Of a stretch of DNA of 64,000 bases, positions 14,423 to 22,787 are shown one piece after another. The translations under genes were made by a program, and so were the position numbers. Within the stretch, counting starts at the first letter, position 1; every line of letters starts with the position of its first letter. The notes beneath the pieces were generated by a model. It was not told the DNA's origin and did not search any database. It was given only the letters and a program-made list of their open reading frames with translations. Origin of the DNA: Variovorax sp. V213 (lineage in GTDB: Bacteria; Pseudomonadota; Gammaproteobacteria; Burkholderiales; Burkholderiaceae_C); contig NZ_AP028664.1 in the NCBI RefSeq assembly GCF_041154455.1, positions 1,489,001 to 1,553,000 on the forward strand. The letters run 5' to 3'.

Positions 14423-15931
14423 ATGGCACATCGATTCGTCAACTTGCGCGCGGACGGAAGTCCGATCCATCTCTTCGATGACAAGAAGAAAAAATTCCGC
14501 GAGGTGATCTGGGGCGACTACCTCAAGGTCAAGAAAGATCTCGGCGACGGCTGGCTCGAAATCGACTGGGCCGCCCGCTCGCCGACCAAGCGGCGCACGC
14601 TCTATATCCGAAAGGAAGACACGGTCGCCCGCCGGCCGCTTGAAATCATCTTTGTCGACGTGGGGCAGGGCGATGGCGCCGTGCTGATCTCGCCCGAGAC
14701 CGATGACGAAGAGCGCATCGTGGTCATCGACGCCGGCGAGGGTGGCAACATGCGCGCCTTTCTTTCCGCAAGGTTCCAGACCTATCGCGGCTTCAACTTT
14801 TCGGCCGCCGTGATGACGCATCCGGACAGCGATCACTACCTCGGCTTCAAGGACGTTTTTGCCGACCCCGGCATCGGATTCGGTGCCGTCTATCACAACG
14901 GACTCGTCGAGCGGCCCGTTGCAGGAACCTGGGAGAAGCTGGGCGGCAAGCCCGTGAAGGAAGACGGCGCTTCCGTTGCCTACATCGGCGACCTTGCGAC
15001 CGACTACGCCACCGTCAAGACGATCTTCGAGAACGCCGGCACCAATCACCTGTTTCCACAGGTCATGAACGCCGCGCTCGAGAACCCGAAGATCCAGGAC
15101 ATCTGCATGCTCTCCGTGCAGCACGCGACGATCGAAGACGGCGCTGCCTGGATGCCCGACTTCGCTCCGTCGGACGACCGCGGCTACACGATACGGGTGC
15201 TGGCCCCTGTCGTCGAAGAAGGCCCCGATGGCACCCCGGCGCTGCGCCAACTGGGCTCGTACAACGAAACCAAGAACGGCCATTCCGTCATCCTGCGGCT
15301 CCAGTACGGAAAGTTCAGCGTGCTGTTCGGCGGCGACCTGAACGAGGGGGCCGAAAAATTTCTGCTGCAGCACTACACCGGCGCGAGCAAGTTTCCGAAG
15401 ACCGGCACCCCGGCCTACGACGACATGGTGACCAAGGCGCGCGACACCTTCAGGTCGGACGTCATGAAGTCGTGCCACCACGGCTCCGAGAAAGTCACCG
15501 ATGCGTTTCTGGATGCCGTCAACCCGGCCGCCTTCATCATCTCGTCGGGAGACGAAGAGGGCCACATCCACCCGAGGCCCGACCTGCTGGGCCGCCTGGG
15601 ACGCTTCGGCCGCGGCGGCGCACCGGTGATTCTTTCAACCGAGCTCCAGCGCTCCTCGCGGGCAATGGAAAACAAGAACGCGGTCGACAAGCTGCTGGCC
15701 GCCATCGACAAGCTGGCCGCGGGCACGCTCTCGCCAGACAAGATCGTCCAGCTCAAGGCTGACGTGAAGGAGCTTGCGCGCAGCAACGTCGAGGTGTACG
15801 GCGCGATCTACCTGAAAACGGATGGGGAGCGGCTGATTACGGCGTTTCGCATCGAAGCGAAGTCGGAGACTGAGAAGTGGTTCTACTTTCGGTATCGGTT
15901 TGAGGGGGATGTGCTTGTTCGGGAGGATTGA
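14423..15931 (+). CDS. ComEC/Rec2-type metallo-beta-lactamase-fold protein with N-terminal SH3-like domain
   Basis: A 502-residue soluble protein. Residues about 3-64 look like a small SH3-like beta domain. Then comes an MBL fold of the ComEC type: D-V-G-Q-G-D-G at 79-85, the metal motif H133-P-D-S-D137-H138, a G-G-D-L further on, K-S-C-H-H-G-S, and a terminal S-S-G...H-I-H-P. These are the ligands of a di-zinc hydrolase, so it is probably active. Unlike ComEC it has no membrane channel. Relatives act as nucleases or phosphodiesterases, but the substrate here is unknown. It follows the WCSLEAG-repeat gene by 81 bases and may be translationally controlled by the hairpins in that gap. Confidence 0.9.
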   Translation: MAHRFVNLRADGSPIHLFDDKKKKFREVIWGDYLKVKKDLGDGWLEIDWAARSPTKRRTLYIRKEDTVARRPLEIIFVDVGQGDGAVLISPETDDEERIVVIDAGEGGNMRAFLSARFQTYRGFNFSAAVMTHPDSDHYLGFKDVFADPGIGFGAVYHNGLVERPVAGTWEKLGGKPVKEDGASVAYIGDLATDYATVKTIFENAGTNHLFPQVMNAALENPKIQDICMLSVQHATIEDGAAWMPDFAPSDDRGYTIRVLAPVVEEGPDGTPALRQLGSYNETKNGHSVILRLQYGKFSVLFGGDLNEGAEKFLLQHYTGASKFPKTGTPAYDDMVTKARDTFRSDVMKSCHHGSEKVTDAFLDAVNPAAFIISSGDEEGHIHPRPDLLGRLGRFGRGGAPVILSTELQRSSRAMENKNAVDKLLAAIDKLAAGTLSPDKIVQLKADVKELARSNVEVYGAIYLKTDGERLITAFRIEAKSETEKWFYFRYRFEGDVLVRED

Positions 15932-15943
15932 GGGGCGATGGGC

Positions 15944-16072
15944 ATGCACGTCGAACAAGGCGGCGAAGGTCCGGCCCTGCTCCTCTCATGTGCGTGCGGT
16001 GCGCGGAGCCGTCATGCAAGCCCTGGTCTGTGTCATATGTCGATGCAGGCACATAGCTGTGCGTTGAGGTGA
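15944..16072 (+). CDS. possible 42-residue Cys-rich small protein
   Basis: A 42-codon frame starting M-H-V-E-Q-G-G-E-G-P, with four cysteines (16, 18, 30, 39) and four histidines. AGGGGCG overlaps the stop of the MBL-fold gene and lies about six bases before the ATG at 15944, so it could be translated from the same transcript. Cys and His content is higher than expected by chance, but no homologue is recognised. The rest of the gap up to 16213 shows nothing else. Confidence 0.22.
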   Translation: MHVEQGGEGPALLLSCACGARSRHASPGLCHMSMQAHSCALR

Positions 16073-16213
16073 CGGCCTCGAAGTCCGGTATGCAGCGATT
16101 ACGGTCGTTGGCCGCAGATTTTTGAATGACTGCTTCGCGACTCATCGCAGTCGTCGGACGTGCTGTGACGCGATGAGCTGTTCGAAGATCTCAAGCAGAA
16201 GCGCGAGCGAGAG

Positions 16214-16801
16214 TCACCCCTGCTTGATGAGATTCTGCAGAACCAGCGCGCCGCCTTTGTCCAGCAACGTACCGGACTCCGCGAGGGTCCCGAGGACGAT
16301 CGGCGCGAAGCCCAGGTCGCCGACCAGCTTCGAGATGACGGCGGTGGCCTGCGTCTCATCCCCGGCCACGAACATGACCCGCCGTCCGCCGTGCTCAACC
16401 GGATTCATCGCCAGCAGCCTGGCCGGAAGTTGATTGAACGTCTTGACCACGCGTGCACCAGGGAAGGCAGACGCCACCACGAGCGTGGACGGCTGACCTT
16501 TCAGCGCTTCCGGCGGAACGCCGTAGGTGTTCATGGCGTCGACCACGATCTTGTCGGTCCACTGCCCTGCAGCGCGGGCGACATCGACGTGTGCGCTGAA
16601 CGGCACCGCGAGAATGACCACGTCTGCGTTGACCGCATCCTGCAGGGTCAATGCCGTGACGTAGCCAGCGAGTTCCTTTTCGAGGGTTTCGATGGTGTCG
16701 GGTCCACGCGTGTTGGCGACGCCGACAGCGATGCCGCCGCGCGCGAACTGACGGGCGAGCGCCGAGCCGACGTTGCCCGAGCCGATGATTGAGTAAGTCA
16801 T
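16214..16801 (-). CDS. NADPH-dependent F420-reductase-family oxidoreductase
   Basis: A 195-residue single-domain Rossmann protein beginning M-T-Y-S-I-I-G-S-G-N-V-G-S-A, the dinucleotide-binding glycine loop of the F420_oxidored (NADP oxidoreductase, coenzyme F420-dependent) family. The middle contains V-V-I-L-A-V-P-F and V-V-D-A-M-N-T-Y typical of this group. Non-actinobacterial members usually work with NADPH and unknown substrates, because F420 is absent. It lies 40 bases downstream of the azoreductase gene on the same strand and probably shares its promoter, divergent from a LysR regulator. Confidence 0.85.
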   Translation of the reverse strand: MTYSIIGSGNVGSALARQFARGGIAVGVANTRGPDTIETLEKELAGYVTALTLQDAVNADVVILAVPFSAHVDVARAAGQWTDKIVVDAMNTYGVPPEALKGQPSTLVVASAFPGARVVKTFNQLPARLLAMNPVEHGGRRVMFVAGDETQATAVISKLVGDLGFAPIVLGTLAESGTLLDKGGALVLQNLIKQG

Positions 16802-16841
16802 GAAGATTCCTTAATTGATGATTGATTGAACGTCGGGGCCT

Positions 16842-17450
16842 TCAGGCCGAGATGGCTGCGATGTCGGCGAGCGCCTCTGCGACGGCAGCCTTTTTGGCCT
16901 CGGGGCCCATGGCGATGCCTTCGGCGCGCACGACGGTCACGTCGGTGATTCCCAGAAACGCGAGCAAGCCGATGAGGTAGCTCTCCTGGTGTTCGAGACC
17001 CGCCGCCGGGCTGCCAGCCGAATACACGCCCCCTCGCGCCGAGGCGATGAATGCCCTCTTGCCCTTCAGCAGGCCTTCGGGGCCAGTGGCGGTGTAGCGG
17101 AAGGTTTTGCCGGCGACCGCGATGCGGTCGATCCAGGCCTTGAGCGGCGTCGGAATCGACAAGTTGTACATGGGCGCGCCGATGACGAGGATGTCCGACG
17201 CGAAGAGTTCGTCCATGTACGCGTTGCCCTTGACCAGATCCGCCGTGATGGTCGCGTCTTCGGTGGCTGCACCGTTGAAGGCGGCCAGGTGGGCGCCGGA
17301 GAGGTGCAGCACCGGGTCGGCCGCCAGGTCGCGGGACACGACCTGGATGCCGGGGTGCAGGGCGCGGTGGCGCGCGACCAGTTCGGCGGAAAGTTGCCTG
17401 CTGACGGACGCGCCGCCGAGCACACTGGAGTCGAGATGAAGGAGTTGCAT
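16842..17450 (-). CDS. azoR: FMN-dependent NADH-azoreductase
   Basis: A 202-residue flavodoxin-like protein. AzoR homodimers use FMN and NADH to reduce quinones and azo bonds in the cytosol. The N-terminus M-Q-L-L-H-L-D-S-S-V (phosphate-binding loop start), the A-P-M-Y-N-L-S-I-P-T flavin-contact motif and the following L-K-A-W-I-D are characteristic. The ATG at 17450 has GAGG about six bases upstream. It is divergent from the LysR gene at 17614, which likely controls it together with the downstream Rossmann protein. Confidence 0.92.
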   Translation of the reverse strand: MQLLHLDSSVLGGASVSRQLSAELVARHRALHPGIQVVSRDLAADPVLHLSGAHLAAFNGAATEDATITADLVKGNAYMDELFASDILVIGAPMYNLSIPTPLKAWIDRIAVAGKTFRYTATGPEGLLKGKRAFIASARGGVYSAGSPAAGLEHQESYLIGLLAFLGITDVTVVRAEGIAMGPEAKKAAVAEALADIAAISA

Positions 17451-17613
17451 GAGAGCCTCGAAAGATTGATGAAGAAGTACGACCTGCCCGCTTCGGCGCA
17501 CAGGGCCTCGGGAGGTCTTTTCCCGTGGCTTGAATGGTGGAGACGCGGCATCATTCTGAGAAGCCGGTATATTGAGATCTAATCCATCTGCCCTGGAGAT
17601 GGAAGGAGTTCAA

Positions 17614-18534
17614 ATGCTCGATGGCGTGTCCCTAGACCAGCTGCGAACGTTCATCGCGGCCGTGGATGAAGGCAGCTTCTCGGCGGCGGCCCGACGGCTC
17701 AATCGCGTCCAGTCCGCGGTGAGCGGGTGGGTCAGCAGCCTGGAGGGCCAAATCGGCGTCGTGCTGTTCGACAGGTCGGGCAGGTACCCGAAGCTGACAC
17801 CCGAGGGCGTTCTCTTGCTCGCGGACGCACGCAACATCGTGTCCGGCGTCGACACGATGAAGGCCCGCGCAAGGTTGATGTCTGCCGGGTTGGAAGCAGA
17901 ACTCTCTGTCGTGGTGGACGTCTTTTTTCCCACGGCGCTCGTCAGTGCGGCCGCAAAGGCGTTTGTGAGCCGATTTCCGCTCACTCCGTTGAGGTTGTTC
18001 GTGGAAGGTTTAGGTGCGGGATACCAGCCGGTGCTGGACGGACGGTGCAGCCTGGGAATACTGGCGCCGCTGGCGGTCGAGTTTCCGTCGCTGAGCAGCG
18101 AGAGCATTGGCCAGGTGACATTGGTCACCGTGGCCGCACCTGACCACCCGCTGGCGAGCTTCAAGCGAAGAATTCCAAAGGCTGCCTTGGCCAAGCACGT
18201 CCAACTCGTTCTCACTGACCGATCGGAGTTGAGCGCGGGCCGGGACTTCGGCGTCAAGTCGGCTTCGACCTGGAGATTGGCAGACCTTTCCACCAAGCAC
18301 GCATTTCTTAGGGACGGCGTGGGCTGGGGCAACATGCCGATGCACATGGTGCAGAGCGACCTTGCGAGCGGCGCGCTGATTTCACTCGATGTCGAGGACA
18401 TGCTGCCTGCCGGCTTTTCGCTGGCGATGGCAGCATTCCATCGCGCCCTAGATCCGCCGGGGCCCGCGGCCAGGTGGCTAGTCGACGACCTGAAGGCGCG
18501 CTGTTCGCACGAAGCAATGGAGTTAAACACTTAG
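17614..18534 (+). CDS. LysR family transcriptional regulator
   Basis: A 306-residue LTTR. The N-terminal winged helix (L-D-Q-L-R-T-F-I-A-A-V-D-E-G-S-F-S-A-A-A) is followed by an effector-binding domain. The start at 17614 is fixed by GGAAGGAG five bases upstream; frames from further upstream are less likely. It diverges from the azoreductase operon across a 163-bp gap containing an AT-rich GGTATATTGAGATC stretch suitable for an LTTR box. The effector is likely a quinone or related redox-active compound, inferred from the neighbours. Confidence 0.93.
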   Translation: MLDGVSLDQLRTFIAAVDEGSFSAAARRLNRVQSAVSGWVSSLEGQIGVVLFDRSGRYPKLTPEGVLLLADARNIVSGVDTMKARARLMSAGLEAELSVVVDVFFPTALVSAAAKAFVSRFPLTPLRLFVEGLGAGYQPVLDGRCSLGILAPLAVEFPSLSSESIGQVTLVTVAAPDHPLASFKRRIPKAALAKHVQLVLTDRSELSAGRDFGVKSASTWRLADLSTKHAFLRDGVGWGNMPMHMVQSDLASGALISLDVEDMLPAGFSLAMAAFHRALDPPGPAARWLVDDLKARCSHEAMELNT

Positions 18535-18766
18535 CCTGTTGAAAGGCTTATGCCGTGACTCGGTGGTGGTCCAGACTAGCGTCTGATCTCTCTGTAGAAC
18601 GGTCACGACGCAGACTGAGGCCAGAGACCGCTTCATGCCCCTCACCGTCATTGATCGTCCGGTGCCGAACGACCTCAGGCAGTCTTAAGCAGTCCCTTGA
18701 CGAACCTCCAATCAATCGTCTCCGGACGTGACATGCACGGCACGCATTCCCCACGCCGTTGCGCCC
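18535..18766. other. 232-bp intergenic region between convergent genes
   Basis: It separates the LysR stop from the sulfatase stop. I find no good small gene, RNA gene or strong terminator hairpin. A 68-codon open frame on the minus strand lacks a spaced ribosome-binding site. Base composition is slightly less GC-rich than the neighbours. Confidence 0.5.
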
Positions 18767-20095
18767 CTACCGCTGCGGCATATCCCGAACCGAATACCCC
18801 AAACTAACCGTCGCATCCTCCGGAATCCCAGGCATCGTCGCATTCCAAGCCGCCCAGTCAGCCCGCATCGCAGCCAACCGCTCCGGCTCCTTCTTCCCCA
18901 GATTCGCCCGCTCGCGCTCATCCGCTGGAATGTTGAACAGGTACTCGTACCCGTCCACCTTCAGGTACTTCCAGTCGCCATCGCGCATCGCTTCCTGCCC
19001 GCGATGGTTCATGCGCCAGTGCAGCGGGCGGCGGAAGCTGTGCTTCGCATCCTTCAGCACGGGCATGAGCGACACGCCGTCCAGCGGGTAGGCTGCATCG
19101 GCCTTCACGCCGGCCGCGTCGAGCATGGTGGCGGACCAGTCCATGGTCATGCAAAGTTGCTTGCTCTCGCCGCCCTTGGCAATCACGGCGGGCCAGTGCG
19201 CGATCCATGGCACGCGGATGCCGCCTTCGGTCAAGTCCATCTTGCCGCCGACCAGCGGCCAGTTGTCGGAGAAGCGCTCGCCGCCGTTGTCGCTGGTAAA
19301 CACCACCAGCGTGTTGTCGGCCATGCCGTGCTTTTGCAGCGCGGCCATGATCCAGCCGATGCCTTCGTCCATGTGATGGATCATGCGGCGGTACACATGA
19401 ATGTTGCCGCTGGCCAGGTCGAAGAGGTTGTCCTTCACGGTCGGCGCCTTCTCGGCGTCGTCGCGGGTTTCCCAGGGCCAGTGGGGGGCCGTGTAGTGCA
19501 GGCTGAGGAAGAAGGGGGCTTCCTCTTGTTTCTGTTTGACGGCCATGCGCTCCACGTAGTCGACTGCGCGTTTGGAGAGGATGTCGGTGAGGTAGCCCTC
19601 TTCCTTCTTGTCCTCTTCGCCAAGCCACAGGTCGTGGCCGCCGGTGGAGTCGCAGTGGGTAAAGTAGTCGACACCGCCCGACATCGGCCCGAAGAATTCG
19701 TCGTACCCCGAGCGCAGCGGCCCGAAGCTGGGCGGGTAGCCCAGGTGCCATTTGCCGATGAGCGCGGTCTGGTAGCCGCTGGCCTTCAGCAATGATGGCA
19801 GGGTGGGGTGGTCGGTCGGCAGGCCGAGCGTGGTGCTGCCGCGGCTGCTGCTCCTGATGGGCTCCTCGGCCGCGCCGCGCAGGCGGTATTGGTAGCGCGC
19901 GGTGATCATCGCAAAGCGCGTGGGTGAGCACACGGGCGAATTCGAATAGCCCTGCGTGAGCTTCAAGCCGTTGGCGGCCAGGCCGTCGAGCACGGGCGAC
20001 ACGGGGCCGAAGGCGGCATCGCGGCCGCCGTAGCAGCCCAGGTCGGCATAGCCGAGGTCATCGGCCACAATGAAGATGATGTTGGGTCTGGTCAT
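18767..20095 (-). CDS. type I sulfatase (arylsulfatase family)
   Basis: A 442-residue sulfatase hydrolysing a sulfate ester. The start M-T-R-P-N-I-I-F-I-V-A-D-D supplies the two Ca2+-binding Asp residues (12, 13). The formylglycine motif C56-S-P-T-R60 is canonical, so a formylglycine-generating or cysteine-modifying enzyme is needed. G-K-W-H-L and V-F-T-S-D-N-G-G are also present. No signal peptide is seen with the start at 20095, suggesting a cytosolic enzyme acting on imported ester. It is 14 bases downstream of a Bug receptor gene, and a second Bug gene precedes that, so substrate capture and hydrolysis are probably one operon under MarR control. Confidence 0.93.
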   Translation of the reverse strand: MTRPNIIFIVADDLGYADLGCYGGRDAAFGPVSPVLDGLAANGLKLTQGYSNSPVCSPTRFAMITARYQYRLRGAAEEPIRSSSRGSTTLGLPTDHPTLPSLLKASGYQTALIGKWHLGYPPSFGPLRSGYDEFFGPMSGGVDYFTHCDSTGGHDLWLGEEDKKEEGYLTDILSKRAVDYVERMAVKQKQEEAPFFLSLHYTAPHWPWETRDDAEKAPTVKDNLFDLASGNIHVYRRMIHHMDEGIGWIMAALQKHGMADNTLVVFTSDNGGERFSDNWPLVGGKMDLTEGGIRVPWIAHWPAVIAKGGESKQLCMTMDWSATMLDAAGVKADAAYPLDGVSLMPVLKDAKHSFRRPLHWRMNHRGQEAMRDGDWKYLKVDGYEYLFNIPADERERANLGKKEPERLAAMRADWAAWNATMPGIPEDATVSLGYSVRDMPQR

Positions 20096-20109
20096 GTGTC
20101 TGGAAAGGT

Positions 20110-21105
20110 TCAGGGCTGGTAGCCGGACTTCTGGACGACGGGTGCCCACTGCGCGCGGTAGGCCTTCAGCATTGCGGCGGTCTGCGCCTGCGTGCTCACC
20201 ACCGGCGTCATGCCGGCGTCCTTGAACTTGCGTTGCGTGTCCGGGTCTTGCATGACTTCGCGGATCAGGTTGGACAGGCGTTCGACCTTCTCCTTGGGCA
20301 TGCTGGCGGGCGCGAAGAAGGTGTTCCAGCCGGTGGCGGCCAGGTCGAGGCCGGCTTCCTTGAAGGTCGGAATGTTCGGCGCAAAGGGCGAGCGCTTGGC
20401 GCCGGAAATTGCAAGGATGCGCAGCTTGCCCGCGTTGTGCTGCGGCAGCACCACGTCTTCGGTGTCGATGGAAATCGGCACCTGGCCGCCGATCAGGTCG
20501 TTCAGCAGCGGGGCCGAACCGCGGTAGCCGATGATCTGCGTCTGCACCTTGGCCTTCTCGCCCACCATGAGGCCGAAGAAGTGCGGCAGGCTGCCCGTGG
20601 CGGGCACGCCCACGTTGGCCTGCAAGGGGTTGGCGCGCATCCAGGCCAGCAGGTGGTTCAGCTCGCGCACCGGCAGGTGGGGCGACACGGAAAGCGCAAA
20701 GTCGTAGGCGTTGACGTGCGACACGGGCACGAAGTCGCGCTCGGGGTCGTAGTTGTTGTCCTTGAAGACCAGCGGCGCCACCACCATCACGGCGGGGTTG
20801 GCGAGCATCAGCATGTTCTGGCTGGCGGTCGCGGTCTTGACCTGCTGCGCCGCCAGGCGGCCGCCCGCGCCGGGCTTGTTGTCGACGACCACCGGCACGC
20901 CCAGGCGTGCGCCGAGCTTGTCGCCAACGATGCGCGCCACGCGGTCGGTGGCGCCGCCTGGCGCATAGCCGACCACGATGTGCAGCGGGCTGTCGAGCGT
21001 CGTCTGCGCCCCCGCGGGGGTGGCCATGGTGGCGATGGATGCCATGAGGCCGGCTGCGGCAAGCAGCGTGGCCAGGCGGCGGGTGATGGGGGTGTTTTTC
21101 AGCAT
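20110..21105 (-). CDS. Bug/TctC family tripartite tricarboxylate-type binding protein
   Basis: A 331-residue periplasmic solute-binding protein with a typical signal peptide ending A-G-A-Q and the family fold (V-V-G-Y-A-P-G-G-A-T-D near the mature start, V-V-V-D-N-K-P-G-A-G-G). Bug proteins bind carboxylates and related anions. No TctA or TctB membrane gene is in the window, as for most orphan Bug genes. The start at 21105 has AGGAGG eight bases upstream. Position between another Bug gene and a sulfatase suggests a sulfated or sulfonated organic anion as ligand, which is inference. Confidence 0.92.
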   Translation of the reverse strand: MLKNTPITRRLATLLAAAGLMASIATMATPAGAQTTLDSPLHIVVGYAPGGATDRVARIVGDKLGARLGVPVVVDNKPGAGGRLAAQQVKTATASQNMLMLANPAVMVVAPLVFKDNNYDPERDFVPVSHVNAYDFALSVSPHLPVRELNHLLAWMRANPLQANVGVPATGSLPHFFGLMVGEKAKVQTQIIGYRGSAPLLNDLIGGQVPISIDTEDVVLPQHNAGKLRILAISGAKRSPFAPNIPTFKEAGLDLAATGWNTFFAPASMPKEKVERLSNLIREVMQDPDTQRKFKDAGMTPVVSTQAQTAAMLKAYRAQWAPVVQKSGYQP

Positions 21106-21158
21106 GATGGGGTTCCTCCTCGTTCGGTTGTCGTTCGTCGATTCATTCAATCGTTTGT

Positions 21159-22151
21159 TCAGTCGTTGGCCTGGAAATTCACGGCCTTCATGATGCCCGC
21201 CCAGCGCGCGGTGTCCTCGCGCATGGTCTTCAAGAGCGCCTCGCTGTTGTCGCCCACCGGGTACATGCCGTTCTGCAGCAGCTGCTGGCGCACCTCGCGC
21301 GTGTTGACGGCGCGGGTGAACTCGGCGCGCAGTTTGTCGATGACGGGCTGCGGCGTTTTCAAGGGCGCGTAGTAGGCGAACCAGGCGGTGGCCACCACGT
21401 CCTTGTAGCCGCTCTCCGCAAAGCTGGGAAGGTTGGGCATCAGCGGGGAGTGCCTCTCTCCGCTGGTGGCCAGCACCTTCACGCGGCCCGAAGGCAGCAG
21501 TTGCTGCGCGCCGCCGATGGTGTCGAAGTACACCGGCACGGAGCCGCCCATCACGTCCTGCCGTGCCGGCGTGGAGCCGCGGTAGGGCACGTGAACCATC
21601 TTGAGCCCGGCCGCCCGGTTGAGCATTTCGCCGAGAAAGTGCGAAGGCGTTCCCGCACCGTACGAGGCAAAGCTGAGCTTGTCGCCCTGCGCCTTGGCCC
21701 AGGCGATGAATTCGGCCAGCGTGTTGGCGGGCACGTCCTTGTGGACGACCAGCGCCAGCTCGAAGCGCGCCGCGTTGATGATCGGCACGAAGTCCCTGAT
21801 CGGGTCGTACGAAAGCTGGCGGTAGGCGCTCGGGAACATGGTCATCATGCTGGCGGTGCCCAGCAGCAGCGTGCGCCCGTCGGGCGGGGCGGTTTTTACC
21901 GCCTCGACCGCGATGCGGCCCGCCGCACCCGAGCGGTTGTCGACGATGAGCGGGCCCAGCGTGCCCTGCACCTGCTCGGCAATGGCGCGCGTCAGCACGT
22001 CCTGCGTGCCGCCGGCGGGCACGCCGATCAGCACCTTGATGGGCTGGCCGGGCGTGAAGCCCTGGGCTTGCGCGGGGAGGGTGAGCGGCGCCAGGGCGAG
22101 CCCGCCCAGGGCGGCGAGCGCGCTGCGGCGGTCGAAGGTGAAAGCGGGCAT
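21159..22151 (-). CDS. Bug/TctC family tripartite tricarboxylate-type binding protein
   Basis: A 330-residue paralogue of the next gene downstream. It carries an N-terminal D-R-R-S-A-L-A-A-L-G-G-L export signal with a twin arginine, so Tat export is possible, cleaved after A-Q-A-Q. Mature-domain motifs V-L-I-G-V-P-A-G-G-T-Q-D and I-V-D-N-R-S-G-A-A-G match the family. It is the first gene of the Bug-Bug-sulfatase operon and diverges from a MarR gene across a gap containing two dyads. Having two receptors in one operon may broaden the substrate range. Confidence 0.92.
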   Translation of the reverse strand: MPAFTFDRRSALAALGGLALAPLTLPAQAQGFTPGQPIKVLIGVPAGGTQDVLTRAIAEQVQGTLGPLIVDNRSGAAGRIAVEAVKTAPPDGRTLLLGTASMMTMFPSAYRQLSYDPIRDFVPIINAARFELALVVHKDVPANTLAEFIAWAKAQGDKLSFASYGAGTPSHFLGEMLNRAAGLKMVHVPYRGSTPARQDVMGGSVPVYFDTIGGAQQLLPSGRVKVLATSGERHSPLMPNLPSFAESGYKDVVATAWFAYYAPLKTPQPVIDKLRAEFTRAVNTREVRQQLLQNGMYPVGDNSEALLKTMREDTARWAGIMKAVNFQAND

Positions 22152-22197
22152 GGGGTGGTGTCTCCGGGTTCTTGGCGGGTCGGCGTTCGATCCCGAA

Positions 22198-22234
22198 CGA
22201 CTGTAGAGACGCTACAGTCGATTGATCTAATCAA
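22198..22234. promoter_or_regulatory. two adjacent dyads in the marR/Bug divergent promoter
   Basis: CGACTGTAG (22198-22206) and CTACAGTCG (22212-22220) form a perfect 9-bp inverted repeat with a 5-base spacer. Directly next to it, TTGAT-CTA-ATCAA (22222-22234) is a second, shorter dyad of the MarR-box type. Both lie between the divergent starts at 22151 and 22257, a position from which one MarR protein could control both directions. Confidence 0.7.
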
Positions 22235-22256
22235 CCATCCCCCGGACTAACCCCCA

Positions 22257-22787
22257 ATGACCGCGCCGCGCCGCCCTTTGGACGACCTGCTGCTGTATCG
22301 GCTGTCGCGCCTGGTCGGGGTCGCGGGGGGTATGGTGATCCGGCTGTGCGAGGGGCGCTTCGGCATCACGCGGCGCGAATGGCGGCTGATCGCGGTGCTC
22401 GCGAGCCGGGGCGAGCTGGGCTCCTCCCAGCTGGCCGAGCATGCCCAGCTCGACCGTGCCCGCACCTCGAAGGCGGTCGGTTCGCTGGTCGAAAAGCAGC
22501 TGGTCTCGCGCGTGGCCCGCTCGGGCGACCGGCGGCAGGTGCTGCTGGGCCTCACCGAGGCGGGGCAGGCGCTGTACGAGGAGCTTTTTCCGCTGGTCAC
22601 CAGCATCAACGCCGAGCTGCTGGGGGCGCTGGGCAAGGAAGACGCGGCACGCCTCGACGAATCCCTGCATCGCCTGCAGACCAGGGCCGAGCGCATGGTG
22701 CAGGAAGCCGTTTTGCCCAAGGCGGACCGCGGGCGCCGCGGCGCAAGCCCGGCCTCGAAGCCCACAAAGTCCGCCAAGCCCGCATGA
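22257..22787 (+). CDS. MarR family transcriptional regulator
   Basis: A 176-residue winged-helix regulator. The DNA-binding core is visible: W-R-L-I-A-V-L, S-S-Q-L-A-E-H-A-Q-L-D-R-A-R-T-S-K, then the wing V-S-R-V-A-R-S-G-D-R-R-Q-V. A basic, low-complexity tail of about 25 residues (Arg, Lys, Ser, Pro) follows the usual MarR length of about 150. It diverges from the Bug-Bug-sulfatase operon and its stop overlaps the start of a DUF418 membrane protein by four bases. Repression of the divergent operon, relieved by an aromatic or anionic ligand, is the expected role. Confidence 0.92.
   Translation: MTAPRRPLDDLLLYRLSRLVGVAGGMVIRLCEGRFGITRREWRLIAVLASRGELGSSQLAEHAQLDRARTSKAVGSLVEKQLVSRVARSGDRRQVLLGLTEAGQALYEELFPLVTSINAELLGALGKEDAARLDESLHRLQTRAERMVQEAVLPKADRGRRGASPASKPTKSAKPA

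Noticed and set aside
18548..18754. Minus-strand 68-codon frame in the gap after the LysR gene
   Set aside because: No spaced ribosome-binding site, no recognisable domain and no conserved context.
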